This document shows positions 6,340 through 9,145 of a DNA stretch of 9,145 nucleotides, in pieces (within the stretch, counting starts at the first letter, position 1; each line of letters opens with the position of its first letter). The notes under the pieces were generated by a model, which saw only the letters and a list, made by a program, of their open reading frames with translations, was not told the DNA's origin and made no database searches. Location: contig JARYLH010000056.1 of the NCBI GenBank assembly GCA_029907755.1, positions 1 through 9,145 on the forward strand, read 5' to 3'. This stretch comes from Candidatus Methanosuratincola sp. (GTDB taxonomy: Archaea; Thermoproteota; Methanomethylicia; Methanomethylicales; Methanomethylicaceae). The position numbers were made by a program, and so were the translations under genes.

Positions 6340-7359
6340 ATGCAAAAAAAGAAGCTCCTGATCCCTGCGCTACTGCTGCTCCCCATCCCCGTGCTAGTGG
6401 CTTCCCTCTTCGTGGGCATATATTCAATTGACCCGACCACTGTGCTCAGTATGCTTGCCAAGCGCCTCTTCGACCCCTTCGGATCAGCCCCCTGGCCTGA
6501 GGTCTACGAGACGATCATGTTCAACATACGCATGCCGAGGGTCCTCCTCGCCCTCGTGGGGGGGCTTGCCCTCTCCGTCTCCGGCGCCTCGCTCCAGGGG
6601 GTGTTCAGGAACCCGCTCGTCGACACTTACATCCTGGGGGTCTCGGCGGGCGCAGGGCTCGGCGCGGCGCTCGGGATCGCCTACTTCCCGGGTGTCCCCG
6701 GGTCGGTCCAGGCCCTCTCCTTCGCGATGGGTTTCGCCGCCTTCTTCACGACCTACACCGTCGCCAAGAGCAAGGGCGAGACCCCTGTGATATCGCTGGT
6801 GCTCGCGGGCGTGATCGTGACCGCGCTATTCTCTGCCCTCCTCTCGATAATAAAGTTCTTCACAGAGTCGGAGAAGCTCGCTGGGGTGGTGTACTGGATG
6901 ATGGGGAGCCTCGCGGTGACCGGGTGGGGGCCGCTGAGCCAGACTGCTCCACTGATCCTGGTTGGGTTCGCGGTCGTGTTCCTCATGCGGTGGAGGATAA
7001 ACATACTCTCCATGGGGGACGAGGAGGCGAAGGCGCTCGGGGTGAATGTTGGGAGGGACAGGTTCATCGTGCTGCTGGCTTCGACGCTCATGGTCTCGGC
7101 GTTCGTCTCTGTGGCGGGGATAATCGGCTGGATAGGGCTCGTCGTCCCGCACACCGTGAGGATGCTCTTGGGCACCCCAGACAACAGGGTCGTCGTGCCT
7201 GTGTCCGCCAGCCTGGGCGCAGTCTTCCTGATGGTCGCGGACGACCTTGCGCGCTCGGTCGCCTCGTTCGAGCTCCCCGTGGGAGTCATCACGACCCTCG
7301 TCGGCGCCCCTTTCTTCCTCTACCTGCTCAAGCTGAGGGGGGGATCAGCATGGAAGTAG
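6340..7359 (+). CDS. ABC importer permease, FecCD/BtuC family
   Basis: Integral membrane subunit of a type II ABC importer; two copies normally form the translocation path. The 339 residues match the family length. The first membrane helix spans about residues 6-27, and the protein is hydrophobic throughout, consistent with about ten helices. Conserved segments are RMPRVLLALVGG (64-75), SGASLQGVFRNPLV (81-94) and ILGVSAGAGLGAALG (98-112); the coupling region GDEEAKALGV (226-235) contacts the ATPase; then GWIGLVVPHTVR (263-274) and PVGVITTLVGAPFFLYLL (313-330). The ATG at 6340 has GAGGT seven bases or fewer upstream. Its last 10 bases overlap the ATPase gene, which points to coupled translation. 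It follows the binding-protein gene after a 45-base gap carrying a pyrimidine tract. Confidence 0.95.
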   Translation: MQKKKLLIPALLLLPIPVLVASLFVGIYSIDPTTVLSMLAKRLFDPFGSAPWPEVYETIMFNIRMPRVLLALVGGLALSVSGASLQGVFRNPLVDTYILGVSAGAGLGAALGIAYFPGVPGSVQALSFAMGFAAFFTTYTVAKSKGETPVISLVLAGVIVTALFSALLSIIKFFTESEKLAGVVYWMMGSLAVTGWGPLSQTAPLILVGFAVVFLMRWRINILSMGDEEAKALGVNVGRDRFIVLLASTLMVSAFVSVAGIIGWIGLVVPHTVRMLLGTPDNRVVVPVSASLGAVFLMVADDLARSVASFELPVGVITTLVGAPFFLYLLKLRGGSAWK

Positions 7360-8120
7360 TCCGCATCTCTGGGCTCGAGTTCTCGTACGGTGGCATGTTC
7401 TCCGTGAGGGCAGGCTCGCTCGCCGTCGGGGGCGGCGAGGTCCTCACACTGCTGGGGCCGAACGGTTCGGGCAAGACCACCCTGCTGAAGTGCATCAACG
7501 CGCTCCTGAAGCCCAGCTCTGGCTCCATAGCAATCTGCGGGAAGGACATCCGTGAATACTCGCGGAACGAGCTCTCGAGGGCGATCGGCTACGTCCCCCA
7601 GTCGCACACCCCGTCATTCCCCTTCACCGTGATAGATGTTGTCTTGATGGGGAGGGTCTCGTACCTGAGCATCTTCCAGCAGCCCTCGAAGGCCGACTAC
7701 AGGAAGGCTGAGGAGGCGTTGTCGACCGTCGGCATTTCGGCAATGCGCGACCGCACCTACACGAACATCAGCGGGGGCGAGAGGCAGCTCGTCCTGATCG
7801 CCCGGGCGATAGCGCAGGAGCCGAAGCTCCTGCTCCTCGACGAGCCGACCGCCCACCTCGACTTCCGGAACCAGGTCACAACCCTCAAGACCGTTAGGCG
7901 GCTCTCTAGGGAGAAAGGGATCGGCGTTGTGATGAGCCTACACGACCCGAACCACGCACTGATGTACTCTGACCGGATAGCGCTGATGAGGGGCGGCGAG
8001 ATCCTGCACATGGGCGACCCCGGAGACATAATCAACGAGGGGACGATCGAAGAGGTGTACGGGATCCCAGTCGAGATGATCGAACACAATGGGAGGGAGT
8101 TCGTTCTCCCGAAGGTCTGA
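7350..8120 (+). CDS. ABC importer ATPase, FepC/BtuD/HmuV type
   Basis: Cytoplasmic ATP-hydrolysing subunit that powers the FecCD permease, 256 residues. Every nucleotide-binding element is present: Walker A GPNGSGKT (36-43), Q-loop Gln84 in YVPQSHTPSFPFTVIDVV, signature ISGGERQ (140-146, a variant of LSGGQ), Walker B LLLLDEP (160-166), D-loop AHLD (168-171) and H-loop His198 in SLHDP. The phrase PFTVIDVVLMGR is typical of the iron/cobalamin uptake ATPases. The ATG at 7350 lies inside the permease gene and has a G-rich site (GAGGGGGGG, 7335-7343) just before it. The frame is open further upstream to 6924, but that part is a shadow of the permease. It is the last gene of the importer; no dedicated cobalamin or metal processing gene follows. 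Confidence 0.96.
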   Translation: MEVVRISGLEFSYGGMFSVRAGSLAVGGGEVLTLLGPNGSGKTTLLKCINALLKPSSGSIAICGKDIREYSRNELSRAIGYVPQSHTPSFPFTVIDVVLMGRVSYLSIFQQPSKADYRKAEEALSTVGISAMRDRTYTNISGGERQLVLIARAIAQEPKLLLLDEPTAHLDFRNQVTTLKTVRRLSREKGIGVVMSLHDPNHALMYSDRIALMRGGEILHMGDPGDIINEGTIEEVYGIPVEMIEHNGREFVLPKV

Positions 8121-8180
8121 TTACCTTCTGTTGCCCCCTTGTCCGCCCTCCCGCCTAATTCAGGTGGTCGCCTGATGATC
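8121..8180 (+). other. Pyrimidine-rich tail after the importer with a small dyad
   Basis: Directly after the ATPase stop, bases 8121-8160 are dominated by C and T, including CCCCC at 8134-8138. A small inverted repeat follows, TCAGG (8160-8164) and CCTGA (8171-8175), around a 6-base loop. This could mark the end of the importer transcript, but there is no strong T run right after the dyad, so the call is weak. Confidence 0.3.
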
Positions 8181-8203
8181 TTTCGAATTTTTGAAGTTTC
8201 GAA
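8181..8203. repeat. Two TTTCGAA repeats
   Basis: TTTCGAA occurs at 8181-8187 and again at 8197-8203, 16 bases apart from start to start. Because TTCGAA is self-complementary, the pair works both as a direct and as an inverted repeat. The 16-base period is about one and a half helical turns. It lies upstream of the probable promoter of the ribbon-helix-helix gene and may be a regulator site. Confidence 0.35.
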
Positions 8204-8240
8204 GAACGCGCGATATCCAAAAAAAGATAAGCCACCGGAA

Positions 8241-8248
8241 GATAAAAA
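8241..8248 (+). promoter_or_regulatory. Possible TATA box for the ribbon-helix-helix genes
   Basis: GATAAAAA at 8241-8248 is the better-placed AT-rich box; a start about 25 bases downstream would be near 8266-8272, leaving about 25-30 bases before the ATG at 8297. An alternative box, AAAAAAAGATAA at 8218-8229, would place the start near 8250 and could serve the ATG at 8267 instead. Confidence 0.4.
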
Positions 8249-8275
8249 CAATTGTTTGTTCTTCGCATGAACAAA
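8246..8275. promoter_or_regulatory. Two overlapping dyads at the promoter of the ribbon-helix-helix genes
   Basis: AAACAATTGTTT (8246-8257) is a perfect 12-base palindrome. Overlapping it, TTTGTTC (8255-8261) and GAACAAA (8269-8275) are perfect 7-base arms around the 7-base spacer TTCGCAT. The two share the sequence TTT and cover the predicted transcript start and an alternative ATG at 8267. Ribbon-helix-helix proteins often bind such short dyads in their own promoters, so self-regulation is a natural but untested reading. Confidence 0.45.
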
Positions 8276-8296
8276 TCACATGGCGCGGATGATCAT

Positions 8297-8914
8297 ATGG
8301 TGAGTGAGAGGCGGAAGACTTTCGTGGCACGCGAGGATCTGCTAAGGGCGATTAGCGAGATCGCCAAGGAGAATGGCAAGAGCCTTTACGAGACCGTGAA
8401 CGAGATCTTCGAATCTGCGATCTTGTTCAAAAAGAATGGTGTGAAGATGGGGGCTGCGCTCGAAGACTGCGGGAAAATGAAGGCTGCCAGGGAGACCGGT
8501 TACATCCTCTGCCTCGAGAACCTGTGGTCGGAGATCAACGAGGTAGCCTATGGCGCGTCACCGGCGGATGCCGCCTCTGCCTGGAGGAATGCCGGCGTCT
8601 GGTTCGGCAAGAAGCATGCTGCAGGCCAGCCTGCCGGATACTTCGAATCAATGAGGAAGGAGCTCGAATTCTCTCTGTGGAACGTCTCGGAATTCTCGAT
8701 GAAGTGGGACGAGCAATGCGGGAAGGCGGAGATTAGCGTGCTCGCCCCGCGTTTCTCGAGGAGCAAGTCCGAGCTTTTTGCATGCTTCTTCGAGGGCATG
8801 CTCTCGGCGATCGGGCTCAAAGTAAACCACAGGGAATCCGGATCCGGCTTCATCAGGGTTGTGGGGAAGCGCGAGGACGCCCAAAACCGAGGGGATGCTA
8901 TTGAGAAATCCTGA
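8297..8914 (+). CDS. Ribbon-helix-helix-like protein with an unassigned C-terminal domain
   Basis: Not a family I can name. With ATG 8297 it has 205 residues. Residues 5-42 (RRKTFVAREDLL..., ending NEIFESAI) read as one strand and two helices of a CopG/NikR-like ribbon-helix-helix DNA-binding fold. Residues about 70-190 form a second domain with AWRNAGVWFGKKHA (96-109), VLAPRFSRSKSELFACFFEGMLSAIG (starting at 148, ending at 173) and a final strand FIRVVGKR. The G-x3-G-like helix and the FFEGMLSAIG segment faintly recall V4R/vinyl-reductase sensor domains, but the cysteines typical near their end are absent. The architecture suggests a ligand-responsive regulator. The ATG at 8267 is an alternative start; 8297 was preferred because TGATC (8290-8294) precedes it, though at short spacing, and because it keeps the dyads outside the gene. 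It overlaps the next gene, a probable paralogue, and follows the importer by 176 bases. Confidence 0.65.
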   Translation: MVSERRKTFVAREDLLRAISEIAKENGKSLYETVNEIFESAILFKKNGVKMGAALEDCGKMKAARETGYILCLENLWSEINEVAYGASPADAASAWRNAGVWFGKKHAAGQPAGYFESMRKELEFSLWNVSEFSMKWDEQCGKAEISVLAPRFSRSKSELFACFFEGMLSAIGLKVNHRESGSGFIRVVGKREDAQNRGDAIEKS

Positions 8915-9145
8915 TAAGAGGGACAAGAAGCTAGTCTACATCTCGGAGGGCATACTGGACGAGGTCGCAGAGATATCCAAGAGGAAGGGCGAGTCGATCA
9001 CTAAGTACATAGAGGATCTGCTTGAGCAGGCGGTGAGGATAGATCGCCTCGGCTTCCGCTCCGAGGAGCTCGCCGATATCTTGGAGGTCATCCACGTCCA
9101 GCGCATACTCGGCGCCAATTTCGTCCCCTTGGACGTTGCCAATTC
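8895..9145 (+). CDS. Second ribbon-helix-helix-like protein, paralogue of the preceding gene (cut by window end)
   Basis: Open from ATG 8895 to the right edge without a stop, giving 83 codons of a longer gene. The N-terminus (RDKKLVYISEGILDEV, then KGESITKYIEDLLEQAV) matches the strand-helix-helix of the upstream protein, with about 10 identities over 38 aligned positions by eye. The alignment continues without gaps past the domain: LGFRSEELADILEV here matches NGVKMGAALEDCGK there, and a glycine in ILGANFVPLDVAN matches TGYILCLENL. So the two are probably diverged tandem duplicates rather than merely sharing a DNA-binding fold. It overlaps the previous gene by 20 bases. GAGGGG (8889-8894) touches ATG 8895 but stands six bases before an in-frame TTG at 8901, which may be the true start. 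The pair is likely co-translated and could form a heteromer. Function unknown. Confidence 0.65.
   Translation, partial: MLLRNPDKRDKKLVYISEGILDEVAEISKRKGESITKYIEDLLEQAVRIDRLGFRSEELADILEVIHVQRILGANFVPLDVAN

Noticed and set aside
6924..7349. In-frame upstream extension of the ATPase
   Set aside because: It lies wholly within the permease gene in another frame and shows Gly/Arg-rich shadow sequence. The ATPase has a good start at 7350 with a G-rich ribosome site.

Overview
The window looks archaeal. Its glucose-6-phosphate isomerase is the cupin type found mostly in archaea, and its phosphoglycerate kinase and glyceraldehyde-3-phosphate dehydrogenase have archaeal-type sequences. TATA-like boxes sit about 25 bases before the likely transcript starts. 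Ribosome sites such as GGTGAT and GAGGT match an archaeal 16S 3' end, and TTG starts are used. Genes are GC-rich, while the spacers that carry promoters are AT-rich. A lineage near Bathyarchaeia, other TACK archaea or methanogens is a guess; no marker here settles it.

All nine recognised genes are on the + strand. Bases 1-191 are non-coding: a 24-base perfect palindrome followed by a T run (probable end of an upstream transcript), then a weak promoter. Bases 192-5198 form a sugar-phosphate block: cupin glucose-6-phosphate isomerase, then (after its own promoter) phosphoglycerate kinase, archaeal GAPDH, a universal stress protein and an alpha-phosphohexomutase. The last four are closely spaced and read as one operon. 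Together they connect 3-phosphoglycerate with glyceraldehyde-3-phosphate, and fructose-6-phosphate with glucose-6-phosphate and glucose-1-phosphate, which fits gluconeogenesis toward sugar nucleotides, glycans or storage polysaccharide. Aldolase, FBPase and triose-phosphate isomerase are not in the window.

Bases 5187-5247 hold a compact promoter with two inverted repeats around a clear TATA box. It drives a three-gene importer (5248-8120) of the iron-siderophore/heme/cobalamin class: a membrane-anchored binding protein, a FecCD/BtuC-type permease and an ATPase overlapping the permease by 10 bases. Bases 8121-8296 are a spacer rich in dyads and repeats.

The right end carries two overlapping genes of unassigned function (8297-8914 and 8895 to past the edge). 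Each starts with a ribbon-helix-helix-like segment and they align with each other beyond it, so they look like tandem diverged paralogues. The first has a C-terminal half that may be a ligand-sensing domain, faintly V4R-like. This pair, with its dyad-rich upstream region next to a dyad-regulated importer, is the least explained and most interesting part. No RNA gene, mobile element or CRISPR array was seen.
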